A stretch of DNA of 43,114 nt, from the NCBI GenBank assembly GCA_002746795.1, contig PDQY01000016.1, forward strand, positions 1-43,114, given 5' to 3'. The first letter of the stretch is position 1. Each line of letters begins with the position of its first letter. The translations under genes were made by a program, and so were the position numbers. The notes below the pieces were generated by a model. That model was not told where the DNA came from. It saw only the letters and a program-made list of their open reading frames with translations, and did no database searches. Shown here in pieces: positions 8,118-17,572 of this stretch. The stretch is from Chloroflexota bacterium. Lineage in GTDB: Bacteria; Chloroflexota; Anaerolineae; Promineifilales; Promineifilaceae.

Positions 8118-8993
8118 CTAAATCATTGAGGCCATAATCAGGCGCAAATCTTCTGCATCGAAGATGTATTGCTCGTGGCAAAAGTGACAATCCACAACTG
8201 CTTCACCTTCTGTCTCCAGCAGATTTTGCAAGCCATCTTTGCCCAGGTTGATCAGCGCCTTTTCAGAACGTTCACGGCTGCAAGCACATTTAAAGCGCAA
8301 CGGCCGTTTCTCCAGTTTCTCATACGCTATGCCCGCAAACAACTCAGCCAATATCGCTTCTGGCGACTTCCCTCCCGCCAACATGACCTCCAGCGGGGGC
8401 AAATCTTGCATACGTTCGATGAATTGACGGATGATACTCACATCATTGGGCGGCATTGCTTGAATCAGCACACCACCAGACACTTGCAAACGGCCGTTTT
8501 CCGCCAACACTTCAGCAATCACCACCAGAGATGGGGTCTGCTCCGATTGATTGAGGTAGTACGTGAAGTCACCGTCAAAAGTGCTGCTGATCAGAGGCAC
8601 AACGCCTTCCGGCATCTCTTTCAGCTTCACATCCTTCACAACAGACAGCGAACCCAGCACACCCAGAGCATTCACAATGTCTGCCTTACCATCAACCAGC
8701 GGTAAATCCACCTCAGGATGAACCACGTAACCGCGAATCCGCCCATACGCATCCGCTTCCGCGATAGCTTTGCCCACAGGACCGTCCCCTTCAAATTTAA
8801 GCGCCACGCGCTGTCCCACTTTGAGCAGCGCCCCAGCCAAAATCCCACTCGTCAAGGTGCGTTCGAGGACAACGGTTGTCGTCGGTGTGGTTTCATGCCG
8901 CGCGGCAGCTTCATTCGCCAGGTGAGTCGTCACACAAGCAAGGCCACGCACCCCCGTTTCTTTTGCAATAATTCTGATAAGATAATCTTCCAT
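8118..8993 (-). CDS. hslO: Redox-regulated molecular chaperone Hsp33
   Basis: The protein begins 'MEDYLIRIIAKETGVRGL' and has the Hsp33 core: 'TVVLERTLTSGILAGALL', 'GDGPVGKAIAEADA' and 'RGYV'. The C-terminal zinc switch is intact: CxC in 'FKCACS', then 30 residues, then CxxC in 'VDCHFCHEQY'. In the family these four cysteines hold zinc when reduced. Oxidation releases zinc, unfolds the domain and turns on ATP-independent holdase activity in the cytoplasm. The ATG at 8993 is given here; an in-frame TTG at 8999 has slightly better spacing to GGAG, so the start is uncertain by two codons. It has no operon partner. Confidence 0.94.
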   Translation of the reverse strand: MEDYLIRIIAKETGVRGLACVTTHLANEAAARHETTPTTTVVLERTLTSGILAGALLKVGQRVALKFEGDGPVGKAIAEADAYGRIRGYVVHPEVDLPLVDGKADIVNALGVLGSLSVVKDVKLKEMPEGVVPLISSTFDGDFTYYLNQSEQTPSLVVIAEVLAENGRLQVSGGVLIQAMPPNDVSIIRQFIERMQDLPPLEVMLAGGKSPEAILAELFAGIAYEKLEKRPLRFKCACSRERSEKALINLGKDGLQNLLETEGEAVVDCHFCHEQYIFDAEDLRLIMASMI

Positions 8994-9131
8994 AGCCAAT
9001 CTTTCTCCACATTCGGCTCCAAAAACTACGTTTCAGCCACACCCTGCCCTAGTTTCGCAAAATACACCCCGGCTGACAAGGGCATCACCAACAAGCATGT
9101 GCGTCAGATTTTCAGCCACTCATTCATAGCT

Positions 9132-9224
9132 AAACAACCGCCTAAAAATTAGTTCCCGTTTTTCCTGGATAAAGGTCACTTGCCACGCATCCACCAGTTC
9201 CATAACTCATTTATGGATGCGCAC
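9132..9224 (+). repeat. ~90-bp two-hairpin repeat B, copy 1
   Basis: Shares CCTAAAAATTAG, CCCGTTTTTC, TAAAGGTCACTTG and the ending ATGGATGCGCAC with copies at 17352-17444 and 27040-27131, all in the same orientation. The left arm (AAGTGACC in the other copies) is decayed here; the right hairpin GCATCCA...TGGATGC is intact. It lies in the gap between hslO and the acetyltransferase gene. Confidence 0.8.
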
Positions 9225-9789
9225 GCATCTGCCAATCTCCCTTCAAAAATGAGTACAAAGCCAAATCGTGAAACCCTCCCCCCCAGTAACCATACTCCCG
9301 CATCAAACCTTCGTTTTGGAAACCCAGTTTTTCCAACAGTTGGCTAGATGGCTTATTTTGGGGCATGACAAAGGCTTCCAGGCGGTTCATTTGCATAGTG
9401 GTGAAAGCATACTGGAGAACGGCCGTTAACGCTTCAAACATAATCCCCTGCCGCCAATAACGCCTGGCCAGATCGTAGCCCAAAGCTGCATTAAAAAAGC
9501 GCGGCTTCCAGTTCATAATCCCAACAGTACCCAGCAGCCAATCATCATCTTTAAAAGTAATGCCCCAGCGAATGGCACGTCGTTTCCTGAAATTTTGTTG
9601 GTAAACGTGAATACGCTCCACCGCCTGGTCAATACTGGTGTATGGTTCCAGACCATAGTAACGCGTGACCTGCTCATCGCCCAATATCTCGAAAACGGCC
9701 GTTACATCCCCAGAACACACCATGCGCAGCCGCAGCCGCTCAGTTTCTAAAACTGGAAACTCGGCAAAAATATCATTAAGATTAACCAT
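9211..9789 (-). CDS. GNAT acetyltransferase, RimJ/RimL type
   Basis: From the ATG at 9789 (192 residues) the sequence has the typical RimJ/RimL opening 'PVLETERLRLRMV', the mid-domain strand 'WGITFKDDDWLLGTVGI', the acetyl-CoA loop 'ARRYWRQGIMFEAL' and the closing 'NKPSSQLLEKLGFQNEG'. The family acetylates N-terminal amines of ribosomal proteins or small amines such as spermidine, using acetyl-CoA. The target here is unknown. The open frame extends to 9882, but the extra 31 residues are Arg-rich and not family-like. The 3' end overlaps the right arm of repeat B copy 1 by 14 bp, so the C-terminal 'MRAHP' is encoded by the repeat. Confidence 0.87.
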   Translation of the reverse strand: MVNLNDIFAEFPVLETERLRLRMVCSGDVTAVFEILGDEQVTRYYGLEPYTSIDQAVERIHVYQQNFRKRRAIRWGITFKDDDWLLGTVGIMNWKPRFFNAALGYDLARRYWRQGIMFEALTAVLQYAFTTMQMNRLEAFVMPQNKPSSQLLEKLGFQNEGLMREYGYWGGGFHDLALYSFLKGDWQMRAHP

Positions 9790-9904
9790 TTTTTCAATAT
9801 AGAGTGAGAAGTCAGAAAAACGCCTGATTCTTACCCTGATCCCATCGTTTTGCAGAAAATAATGAGTTTTGCGTAACAGCATCCATTATACGGCGAAACG
9901 GCCG

Positions 9905-9932
9905 TTTCCCCATTCCCAGTTTCCGCTATAAT
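9905..9932 (+). promoter_or_regulatory. Candidate acnA promoter with iterated palindrome at the -35
   Basis: A perfect TATAAT lies at 9927-9932. The -35 position 16 bp upstream reads TTTCCC, a poor match, and its first bases belong to an AACGGCCGTT palindrome at 9897-9906. The promoter is 110 bp upstream of the aconitase start. A 14-bp-spaced direct repeat of ATTCATCCTTCA follows at 9994-10019. Confidence 0.4.
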
Positions 9933-9993
9933 TGATCCCGTTCAAAAAAGCCCACAAACTTATTAAAAACTGGGATCGCTTGCATGTCGGACA

Positions 9994-10019
9994 ATTCATC
10001 CTTCATCATTCATCCTTCA
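9994..10019 (+). repeat. Direct repeat in the acnA leader
   Basis: ATTCATCCTTCA occurs twice, 14 bp apart, just upstream of the aconitase ribosome site. It may be a leftover simple repeat or a leader element; nothing else supports a function. Confidence 0.5.
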
Positions 10020-10041
10020 GAATTCAAAAGGACGGTGACAC

Positions 10042-12738
10042 ATGAGTAAACTATTCGACCACTTCGGCGCCCGCGCCAAACTGCCGGGAACCGACTACCA
10101 CTACTATCGCCTAGACAAATTGGGCGATGTCAGTCGGCTTCCCTTTTCCATCAAGGTTTTACTTGAAGCCTTGCTGCGCACCTGTGATGGCTACGAAGTG
10201 ATGCCCGAAGATGTAGAAAAACTGGCAAAATGGAACGCCGCCGCTCCCGTCAAAGAGGAACTCCCCTTCAAACCTGGTCGCGTCATTTTACAAGACTTCA
10301 CCGGCGTTCCTGCCGTAGTTGACCTGGCAGCATTACGCTCAGCCATGGCTCGTCTGGGCGGCGACCCCAAGAAAATCAACCCACAAGTGCCAGTTGACCT
10401 CGTCATCGACCATTCAGTGCAAGTAGATCAGTTTGGCTCCAAAGCAGCTCTCTTCTTCAATGTGGAACGTGAATTCGTGCGCAATCGTGAACGGTACGAG
10501 TTCCTCAAATGGGGTCGGGACGCCTTCGAGAATTTCCGCGTCGTGCCCCCAGCCACCGGCATCGTCCACCAGGTCAATCTGGAATATCTAGCCTCCGTCG
10601 TCATGGAAAAAGCAGAAGGGGACGACAAAGTCGCCTTCCCCGACAGCCTGGTAGGCACCGACTCCCACACCACCATGATCAACGGTTTGGGCGTAGTCGC
10701 CTGGGGGGTAGGCGGCATTGAAGCAGAAGCAGTCATGCTCGGACAGCCCATTTACATGCTCACACCAGATGTCATCGGCGTGAAACTAACTGGCAGCTTG
10801 CCCGAAGGAGCCACCGCTACCGACTTAGTGCTAGTCGTGACAGAAATGCTGCGCCAAAAGGGAGTCGTGGGCAAATTTGTAGAGTTCTACGGCCCTGGCT
10901 TAAGCAACATGACCCTTGCCGACCGCGCCACCATCGCCAATATGTGCCCTGAATATGGCGCTACGGTCGGCTTCTTCCCGGTGGATGCAGAAACACTCCA
11001 CTACATGCGCAGCACCGGTCGTTCCGAAGAGCAAGTGCAGCTTGTGGAAACTTACACCAAAGCGCAAGGCCTCTTCCGCACCGACGACATGGCAGACCCG
11101 CTCTACACAGACACTGTTGAGCTTGATTTAGGCACGGTGCAACCCAGTCTGGCCGGCCCCAAACGTCCGCAAGACCGCATCACCCTGGCAGATATGAAAG
11201 AGCAGTACACGAAAACACTGTTGGCGCCAGTGGGTCCGCAAGGCATTGGTTTGCAAGAAGAGGATTTAGGCAAAACGGCCGTTGTCGCTGCCGCAAACGG
11301 CACACCTGAATCAGAAATCTCGCACGGCTCCGTCGTCATTGCAGCGATCACCTCCTGCACCAACACCTCTAATCCCAGTGTGATGCTCGGCGCCGGTTTA
11401 GTTGCCAAGAAAGCCGTCGAAAAGGGGTTGAGCGTCAAACCATACGTCAAAACCAGTTTAGCGCCCGGTTCTCGCGTGGTAGAAGATTATCTGCACAAAG
11501 CAGAACTCATCGAGCCGCTAGAAGCTCTCGGCTTCCACATCGTTGGCTTTGGCTGCACCACCTGCATCGGCAACTCCGGTCCGCTGCCCGAACCCGTGGC
11601 CAATGCCATTGTGGCTGGGGATATTGTGGCCTCTGCTGTTTTGAGCGGCAACCGCAACTTTGAAGGACGCGTCAGTCCGCTGACCAAGACCAACTACCTG
11701 GCTTCTCCGCCGCTCGTTGTGGCCTACGCCCTGGCTGGCACCACTGACATCGACCTCGTCAATGACCCCATCGGCACTGACCCGGCAGGCAACGATGTCT
11801 TCTTGCGTGACATCTGGCCGACCAGCGCCGAAATCCAAGAAACGGTGGCGGCTTCCCTGTCGCCAGAAATGTTCAATGAGCAGTATGGCAATGTGTGGGA
11901 TGGCAGCGACGAATGGAACGCTATCCCCACCAGCGGCGGCGAACTGTACGATTGGAACGACGAATCGACCTACATCCAGGAACCGCCGTTCTTCACTGAA
12001 CTCACCGCCGATGTCAATCCCATCACCAATATCGAAGAGGCTCGTGTTCTGGTTAAAGCTGGCGACTCTGTGACCACTGACCACATTTCCCCAGCTGGTG
12101 TGATTGCCAAAGAAAGCCCGGCTGGTCAATTTTTATTGGAGCGAGACGTTGACCCGCTGTATTTCAACTCCTACGGCTCCCGGCGCGGCAACGACCGCAT
12201 TATGACACGCGGCACTTTCGCCAATGTGCGTATGCGTAACTTGATGGCTCCTGGCACTGAAGGTGGCTGGACAACCTATCTGCCCACCAACGAGGTGATG
12301 ACGATGTTTGAAGCCTCGCTGCGCTACAAGGAAAGTGGCACGCCGCTAGTCATTCTCACGGGTAAGGATTACGGCATGGGCAGTTCCCGAGACTGGGCGG
12401 CAAAGGGTGTTTACCTCCTGGGCGTGAAGATGGTGATTGCGGAAAGCTACGAGCGCATCCATCGCAGCAACCTGGTGGGTATGGGCGTGCTGCCGCTGCA
12501 ATACAAAGAGGGGGAAACGGCCGTTTCGCTTGGTCTAGATGGCACAGAGGTTTTCTCCACCGTCAATCTCACTGACGATGTGAAACCTGGTCAAGAGATC
12601 GGTATCAAAGCAGTCAAAGCCGATGGCACAGTCATCACGTTTGCTACGCTCTGCCGCATTGATACTCCTGTGGAAGTGGATTACTATCGCAATGGGGGTA
12701 TTTTGCATACGGTTTTGCGGAATTTCCTCAAAAAGTAA
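10042..12738 (+). CDS. acnA: Aconitate hydratase A
   Basis: At 898 residues this is full length for AcnA/IRP-type aconitases. Three [4Fe-4S] ligands are visible: C439 in '[10 protein letters not shown]' and C505/C508 in '[12 protein letters not shown]'. '[21 protein letters not shown]' (C-terminal part) is the substrate-site region, and the swivel domain carries '[10 protein letters not shown]' and '[19 protein letters not shown]'. The enzyme interconverts citrate and isocitrate in the TCA cycle (EC 4.2.1.3) in the cytosol. An AAGGAC / GGTGA ribosome site precedes the ATG. It stands alone, with a candidate promoter upstream and a hairpin downstream. Confidence 0.96.
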   Translation: MSKLFDHFGARAKLPGTDYHYYRLDKLGDVSRLPFSIKVLLEALLRTCDGYEVMPEDVEKLAKWNAAAPVKEELPFKPGRVILQDFTGVPAVVDLAALRSAMARLGGDPKKINPQVPVDLVIDHSVQVDQFGSKAALFFNVEREFVRNRERYEFLKWGRDAFENFRVVPPATGIVHQVNLEYLASVVMEKAEGDDKVAFPDSLVGTDSHTTMINGLGVVAWGVGGIEAEAVMLGQPIYMLTPDVIGVKLTGSLPEGATATDLVLVVTEMLRQKGVVGKFVEFYGPGLSNMTLADRATIANMCPEYGATVGFFPVDAETLHYMRSTGRSEEQVQLVETYTKAQGLFRTDDMADPLYTDTVELDLGTVQPSLAGPKRPQDRITLADMKEQYTKTLLAPVGPQGIGLQEEDLGKTAVVAAANGTPESEISHGSVVIAAITSCTNTSNPSVMLGAGLVAKKAVEKGLSVKPYVKTSLAPGSRVVEDYLHKAELIEPLEALGFHIVGFGCTTCIGNSGPLPEPVANAIVAGDIVASAVLSGNRNFEGRVSPLTKTNYLASPPLVVAYALAGTTDIDLVNDPIGTDPAGNDVFLRDIWPTSAEIQETVAASLSPEMFNEQYGNVWDGSDEWNAIPTSGGELYDWNDESTYIQEPPFFTELTADVNPITNIEEARVLVKAGDSVTTDHISPAGVIAKESPAGQFLLERDVDPLYFNSYGSRRGNDRIMTRGTFANVRMRNLMAPGTEGGWTTYLPTNEVMTMFEASLRYKESGTPLVILTGKDYGMGSSRDWAAKGVYLLGVKMVIAESYERIHRSNLVGMGVLPLQYKEGETAVSLGLDGTEVFSTVNLTDDVKPGQEIGIKAVKADGTVITFATLCRIDTPVEVDYYRNGGILHTVLRNFLKK

Positions 12739-12754
12739 CGATTGGCGATTGAAG

Positions 12755-12788
12755 CAGGTCAGCCTGTCTCTGGGAGATGGCTGACCTG
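12755..12788. terminator. Hairpin between convergent acnA and ATPase operon
   Basis: CAGGTCAGCC at 12755-12764 pairs perfectly with GGCTGACCTG at 12779-12788 (10-bp stem, 14-base loop). It ends immediately beside the stop codon of the convergent gene. There is only a short TT after the stem, so it is a weak intrinsic terminator at best. Confidence 0.5.
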
Positions 12789-15566
12789 TTAAGGACGTTC
12801 TGCAAACCAACGGCGCACCAATTCCACTCGAAAACGATAGCCACCATCCACAGCTTCGATTAACTCCCGATGCTGGAGGGCAACCAGAGCTTCTTCTAAG
12901 GCCATGAGGCTGGGCACATAGGCCACTAACATGGCACGCGGTGTGATTTCTGCTTCACCATAACCAGACATAACGCGCAAAATCTCCCGCTCGACGTGGC
13001 TTACTTGATTCTGCTCGATGTCGGCGAAGAAGAAACTGCCATGCTGGAGTGCTTCGGGAACGGCCGTTTTCACATCATCTGTGGTCGCTAATCGTCGGTT
13101 TGCCGGGGCTTGTTCATTTTTGAGGGCTACAATCTCAGCGCACAAAAGCTGCACTAAAAAAGGATGCCCGTTGGTCAGAGCCACGACTTGTTGGGCAGCG
13201 GCTGGTTCATAACGCAAAGAAAAATCTTGCACCGGATGTTCTACCAGCTGCAAGGTTTCCAGTTCGCTCAGGAAACCAATATGCACCACTTGCACATTGA
13301 TCAGGTAACTGGACCAGCGCTGAAATTCATCGAGGGTGTGTGAGCCAGACAGCATCACTTTAAAACGAGGTCGATGTTGGATTAGGTGACGGAACATGCC
13401 CAAGATGGGTGCTTCTTCTAAACGGCCGTTGTCTAACGCCTGAGCCAGCACTTCAAACTCATCCAACATCAACAAGGCCAAATTAGGCGATAATGCTGCC
13501 TCCACTGCATCTAACCACTCATCAAATTGTGAAAAGGGATCCATGGCCAGCTCTTCCCTGGTTAAAGAGGGCAGCACAATCTCTCGCTGCCTGGCTGAAC
13601 GGTGCATACTACGCGCTAAATTGTAGAGAAAGCCCGCTTCGTTTTTGCTTCGTGACGCTGGTCCCTGCAAATCTATAAACAGCGGAATAATGGTGCTGGG
13701 CAGCAGGCGCCCCAGGTTGTTGAGCAAGGAGGTCTTGCCCACTCTGCGCTGCCCATAAAGCAGTAAAGGGGGGCGACGACGATCCAGGAGCAGCTGCTCG
13801 ATGCGGTTGCTGATTTCAGCCCGTCCAATGAAGATTTCTTGCTGCTCGGTGAGCGGCACACCAATGATGTATGGGCTGTCGATTTCCTGGCGCAGTTCGG
13901 CTTCGTCTATGAGATGTTGGCTATGGGCTGAGATGATTTGCCGCCAGCTGGCCGCAATGGGTCGGAATCGTTCTGCGTAACGCTCATTGCTGCGCGTTAG
14001 TTCTCGTAACAGTGCATCCAGCCTATCTTCTAAAGTGTGGAAGGCCAGCCGTTGGTTGTAGGCACTTTCCTGCCGTAAGGCTGCATCCACATCCTGGCTG
14101 ACCCGGCTAAAGCTGCGCAGTAAGGCGCTGGCTGGCCCTTCTAATTCTCCGGCAGCTATTTGGGCAGGCACTGCCGCAATGGCTTTGACATCCTGGCATT
14201 GCGCAAATTGGCGGGCGTCCATCTCAATTTGAGCGGCCTGGGCTGCCCACCGTTGTCGCCCACTGCTAATGGCATCCATAACGGCCGTTCCCAGGCGTGG
14301 ATCATGCTCTAACAACAAAACAAGGTAGGTATCTAAACCAAGCAAGGGCAACCGCTGCAATTCATCCCAAAAAACAGAATGCCAGCGAATCAATGACGAA
14401 CGCTGTTGGCTCAAACGACGCTCATCCAGGCGAAACAACAAAAAGTTCCAGGCAGCGACCAACGGGTAAAAAACGACGGGGCGCCACCACCCTAAAGTCA
14501 GTCCCAGCAAAACCCCGGCAAAGGTAAACAACAAAACTGGACCAAGCGGCTGATCTGCGGTGATTAACAGGAATAGACCACTGCTGCTGCCCAAGGCGCC
14601 GGCCAAAGCGCCCGCCCAGGAACCAGAAATCCGTTCAGCCACCACATAGGGCAAGGCGAACAAAGCGGCAATCACAGCGCCAAAACTGGTGCCACTGAGG
14701 AAACTACCAAGGGGTGATTCTGCAAATGAAACAAATGAAACCACAGAGATAAGCCAGACCAATATCACCATGAAACCCAGCAACACACCCCAAAAGATAC
14801 CTCTTCGCCAACTATGGGTACGCCAACTCATAGCCAAGGCAAAAGGCAGGCCTAAAACAAGACCAGCTACCCAAGAACCTGTGGCGGCTCCCATCGACAC
14901 CCCACCGATAATACCCACCAAAATGCCGATGATGATCCCAGAGATTTGGCGCAGCAAGGAATATGATGAACGAAAATCAGTCTCATAACCATTTAAGCCT
15001 AAAACCACACCATAAGCTAACCCACCGCCTAAGCCACCTGCTAGTCCAATGACGGTGCTGAGAACCAGGTCATACGAAAGTGTTAAGCTCGTGGCGAGAA
15101 AGGGCAGTTGTTCGCCCAGGATCAAGCCAGCTGTCACGCCAATGACGCTGCTCCCCGCCAGACCGATCAAAATACTGACGGCCATGTTACCAGAAACGGC
15201 CGTGGCCGCACTTAACACCAAACCCACGGCCAGCCCCACAATCACCCCCAAAATAATCGTCGTCAATGAAGCCCCAATCAACCACAACCCCAGCATAATC
15301 AAGACGCCTCCCAATATTGGCCATGCCAGGTGCAGCATGATCAAGATTCGCCAAAATCGTGCTTGTTTTAGCTGATTGGCCGTCAGTTCTGCCAAACAGA
15401 AATTTGTTGAGAGACTGGGATCCACATGGGTGATGGTATCTTGCCAGGCTGAAGGATGAAAGAACAGCCAAAATAACAGGCGAAAGCTGCCCACGAGAAT
15501 ATTGCCCGGAGGGCCAGGCACACCAAAAGAAATATCAGCATCTGGTTGAGGGGAGCCTTGAGTCAT
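12789..15566 (-). CDS. Polytopic membrane protein with C-terminal P-loop ATPase (module 1, membrane partner)
   Basis: Residues about 75-375 hold roughly ten Gly/Ala/Leu-rich membrane segments. A helical, charged linker follows (about 390-590, many Arg/Glu/Gln). The C-terminal 330 residues are a STAND/AAA_16-like (COG1672-type) ATPase: 'IFIGRAEI' entry motif, Walker A 'GQRRVGKTSLL' (K611), Walker B 'LLMLDEFEVL' (D702-E703), sensor-like 'VMLSGSHTLDE', 'NGHPFLVQLLC', and a final winged-helix-like 'GGYRFRVELVRRWFAERP'. The start ATG overlaps the stop of the SARP-ATPase gene as ATGA, so translation is coupled. I infer a membrane receptor or scaffold whose cytoplasmic ATPase meets that of its partner. 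Part of the linker may be a coiled coil. Confidence 0.8.
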   Translation of the reverse strand: MTQGSPQPDADISFGVPGPPGNILVGSFRLLFWLFFHPSAWQDTITHVDPSLSTNFCLAELTANQLKQARFWRILIMLHLAWPILGGVLIMLGLWLIGASLTTIILGVIVGLAVGLVLSAATAVSGNMAVSILIGLAGSSVIGVTAGLILGEQLPFLATSLTLSYDLVLSTVIGLAGGLGGGLAYGVVLGLNGYETDFRSSYSLLRQISGIIIGILVGIIGGVSMGAATGSWVAGLVLGLPFALAMSWRTHSWRRGIFWGVLLGFMVILVWLISVVSFVSFAESPLGSFLSGTSFGAVIAALFALPYVVAERISGSWAGALAGALGSSSGLFLLITADQPLGPVLLFTFAGVLLGLTLGWWRPVVFYPLVAAWNFLLFRLDERRLSQQRSSLIRWHSVFWDELQRLPLLGLDTYLVLLLEHDPRLGTAVMDAISSGRQRWAAQAAQIEMDARQFAQCQDVKAIAAVPAQIAAGELEGPASALLRSFSRVSQDVDAALRQESAYNQRLAFHTLEDRLDALLRELTRSNERYAERFRPIAASWRQIISAHSQHLIDEAELRQEIDSPYIIGVPLTEQQEIFIGRAEISNRIEQLLLDRRRPPLLLYGQRRVGKTSLLNNLGRLLPSTIIPLFIDLQGPASRSKNEAGFLYNLARSMHRSARQREIVLPSLTREELAMDPFSQFDEWLDAVEAALSPNLALLMLDEFEVLAQALDNGRLEEAPILGMFRHLIQHRPRFKVMLSGSHTLDEFQRWSSYLINVQVVHIGFLSELETLQLVEHPVQDFSLRYEPAAAQQVVALTNGHPFLVQLLCAEIVALKNEQAPANRRLATTDDVKTAVPEALQHGSFFFADIEQNQVSHVEREILRVMSGYGEAEITPRAMLVAYVPSLMALEEALVALQHRELIEAVDGGYRFRVELVRRWFAERP

Positions 15567-17134
15567 ACGACGCTATCTTTTAAGTAAGCAAAAGGGGAAA
15601 TTTGCTCAATTGCTTCCTGCCGCCACTGCTCCCCTGAGGCTGCCTCTTCTAAGGATAAGAGGCGTTCACGACACAAAATTTGCAGGAGGATCGGCCACCT
15701 GCCACTTTCTTCTAAAATCCAAGCGACATCCTCTTCCGCAAAAGGGGTGGGGGCGCTGTTGATTAAGGACAACGCTTCTGCATCACGCAGTGGCCCCAAT
15801 GTGGCTGCATACCCAAAAATATTAAAAAACGGGGAACCCATGCCGCTTTGTTGTGCTAGTTTTTCTGGTGCTTCTGCTCCTGCTAAAATAAAAGCGAGTT
15901 TCCCCCCTACCTGATTCGTAGCTAAAGAACGCAAACTCTCCCAAAATTCTTCGTCAAGTTCCGGGTAACGCTGTAATGCCACGCCAATTTCATCCATCAA
16001 GATAACAGTGGGCGTGTGCAGGTCATCACTGACCACATCCATGAAATGCTCAAGATCACAAGGTTCAGGCTGGGGCAGCTGCATCTGCGCCAGTAAAAAT
16101 GACAACAGTTGTGAGCGCACCCCCAAGCGTGCATCTTGAAAATCTACAAATATCCAGTTATGGGGCTGGCTTCTCAAAAGGTCTGCACTGGCATGCTTTA
16201 AATAATGAAGCAATGAGGTTTTTCCGCTGCGCCTGGGACCAATAATGGCTGCATTTTGCATGGGTAGGTAGCGCACCAGGTTGATGATTCGTTTTATCTC
16301 TTTTTCTCGCCCAAAGAAGCCAGCAGGATGGGTGATTGGCGGGCCTGCTAAAAATGGGGGGAGGGAAGCAGACACTGGTTTGGCGATACCTGTTTTAGGC
16401 GCAGGCCGAGAATACAAGGCATTATTTCGGATCTGTTCAAGGAGAACGGCCGTTTCCGTTGTAGGTTCCACCCCCATTTCAGCCAGCACCTTGACCAGTG
16501 ATTCATACTGCATCAAAGCGGCGCTGCGCTGCCCCTGTTTCGCCAACAAAATCATCATCAAACGATGACATTCCTCATTAGCCGGATCCAGAGCAAGCCA
16601 GCGACGGGCATAATCAATCCCTTCGTCATACCGTTGTTGTTCATCCAACAGAATGACCAACTTGCCGCACACCTCAATCACATTCTGTCGCAGAGCTTCT
16701 CTTTGCTGAAACAGCCACGCTTCAAACATAGGTGCTTGGCGCACAAACAAATCCGCCAAAAAATCCCCTCGATACAAAGCAACTGCTTGTTCAAGAGACG
16801 CCACATCATTTTGTTGTCGCAGCCAATGAAAGCGATCCACATCCAGCCAATGGTCACAATCTTTCACAAAACAGATTGACTGATGCGAAATTTCAAAAAA
16901 ATCTCCCAAATCCTGACGTAGCTTCATCACCACGCCCCTCAGATTTCGGCGAGCATCTGCCTCTGGCAGTTCCCCCCACAACAACCCTGCCAAAAATTGC
17001 CTGGATTGCACCCGACCCGTTACCGCTAGATAGGCTAACAACGCTTGTCCCTTCGCTGATACCAAAACCAACGATTTATCGCCTAAATCCACGTGTAGAC
17101 TACCTAAACAAGCTAACTTTAGTACTTTTGTCAT
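15563..17134 (-). CDS. SARP-type regulator fused to P-loop ATPase (module 1, DNA-binding partner)
   Basis: Residues 1-95 are an OmpR-like winged helix in the SARP arrangement ('LACLGSLHVDLGDKSL', 'KGQALLAYLAV', 'ARRNLRGVVMKLRQDLG'). Residues about 97-245 are a bacterial transcriptional activator (BTAD) helical domain ('LYRGDFLADLFVRQAPMFEAW', 'CHRLMMILLAKQGQ', 'MGVEPTTET'). Residues 275-515 are an ATPase with 'GFFGREKEI', Walker A 'GPRRSGKTSLL' (K305) and Walker B 'TVILMDEIGVAL' (D381-E382). AfsR-like proteins share this order but usually also carry TPR repeats. It is the first gene of a coupled operon with the membrane ATPase and is divergent from the pilin cluster. A triple 11-bp repeat lies 21-54 bp upstream of its start, suggesting autoregulation. 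Confidence 0.87.
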   Translation of the reverse strand: MTKVLKLACLGSLHVDLGDKSLVLVSAKGQALLAYLAVTGRVQSRQFLAGLLWGELPEADARRNLRGVVMKLRQDLGDFFEISHQSICFVKDCDHWLDVDRFHWLRQQNDVASLEQAVALYRGDFLADLFVRQAPMFEAWLFQQREALRQNVIEVCGKLVILLDEQQRYDEGIDYARRWLALDPANEECHRLMMILLAKQGQRSAALMQYESLVKVLAEMGVEPTTETAVLLEQIRNNALYSRPAPKTGIAKPVSASLPPFLAGPPITHPAGFFGREKEIKRIINLVRYLPMQNAAIIGPRRSGKTSLLHYLKHASADLLRSQPHNWIFVDFQDARLGVRSQLLSFLLAQMQLPQPEPCDLEHFMDVVSDDLHTPTVILMDEIGVALQRYPELDEEFWESLRSLATNQVGGKLAFILAGAEAPEKLAQQSGMGSPFFNIFGYAATLGPLRDAEALSLINSAPTPFAEEDVAWILEESGRWPILLQILCRERLLSLEEAASGEQWRQEAIEQISPFAYLKDSVV

Positions 17135-17154
17135 GGCTAGTTTCTTGTCCCAAT

Positions 17155-17188
17155 CCTAAAACAAACGATAAATAAACGGTAAATAAAC
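17155..17188 (-). promoter_or_regulatory. Triple 11-bp-spaced direct repeat, candidate SARP operator
   Basis: Read on the minus strand, heptamers GTTTATT, GTTTATT and GTTTGTT follow each other at exactly 11-bp intervals (7-bp unit plus 4-bp spacer). SARP regulators are known to bind direct heptamers with this spacing. The array sits directly upstream of the SARP-ATPase gene. A single inverted copy, TTATTTACC, is at 17227-17235. Confidence 0.6.
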
Positions 17189-17351
17189 AGCAGATTGGCA
17201 TCACCCTGGTAAACTTTAACGAGAAGTTATTTACCAATTTGGCAATATGTACCTTGAGATATTTATAACGATCAATGATTCACCCTAATACTATTTCTAT
17301 GGCCATCTCAAACTAGATAAACAGTTCACCACATCACTCATCGAACCCAAC

Positions 17352-17444
17352 CAAGTGACCGTCTAAAAATTACTCCCCGTTTTTCATGGGTAAAGGTCAC
17401 TTGAAGCGCCCCTATCAATTCCGTCACTTATGTATGGATGCGCA
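17352..17444 (+). repeat. ~90-bp two-hairpin repeat B, copy 2
   Basis: This is the best-preserved copy. The first half is bounded by CAAGTGACC (17352-17360) and GGTCACTTG (to 17403), a perfect 9-bp inverted repeat. The second half has a weaker pair, GCGCC...TAT against ATGGATGCGC. It lies upstream of the first TadE gene, and copy 3 begins exactly at the stop codon of the last pilin gene. Confidence 0.85.
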
Positions 17445-17572
17445 CTAATCTATCATGATTTGAGAAAAATAGGAATAATTACTTATACGCCATCATAGGT
17501 TATGATCAGCAAATGCATACAATATAAGTTAGAATTACCCAACATCAGCGTCTAGAAAAAAACGGAACCAAA

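Larger units (their letters stand above)
17135..17572. other. Divergent regulatory region between SARP operon and pilin cluster
   Basis: This 438-bp AT-rich gap holds the SARP-like repeat array (17155-17188), an inverted half-copy (17227-17235) and repeat B copy 2 (17352-17444). Promoter-like boxes for the rightward cluster, such as TATGAT at 17501-17506, are weak. No ORF is convincing. Both operons probably start here, so a regulator binding in the gap could control both. Confidence 0.55.

Noticed and set aside
8718..9152. 144-codon plus-strand frame over the start of hslO
   Set aside because: Antisense to Hsp33 with no family-like sequence, and its end runs into repeat B.
13059..13068. AACGGCCGTT as a specific regulator operator
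   Set aside because: Almost all copies are inside coding regions of unrelated genes, in every frame, so a classical operator role does not fit the family as a whole.
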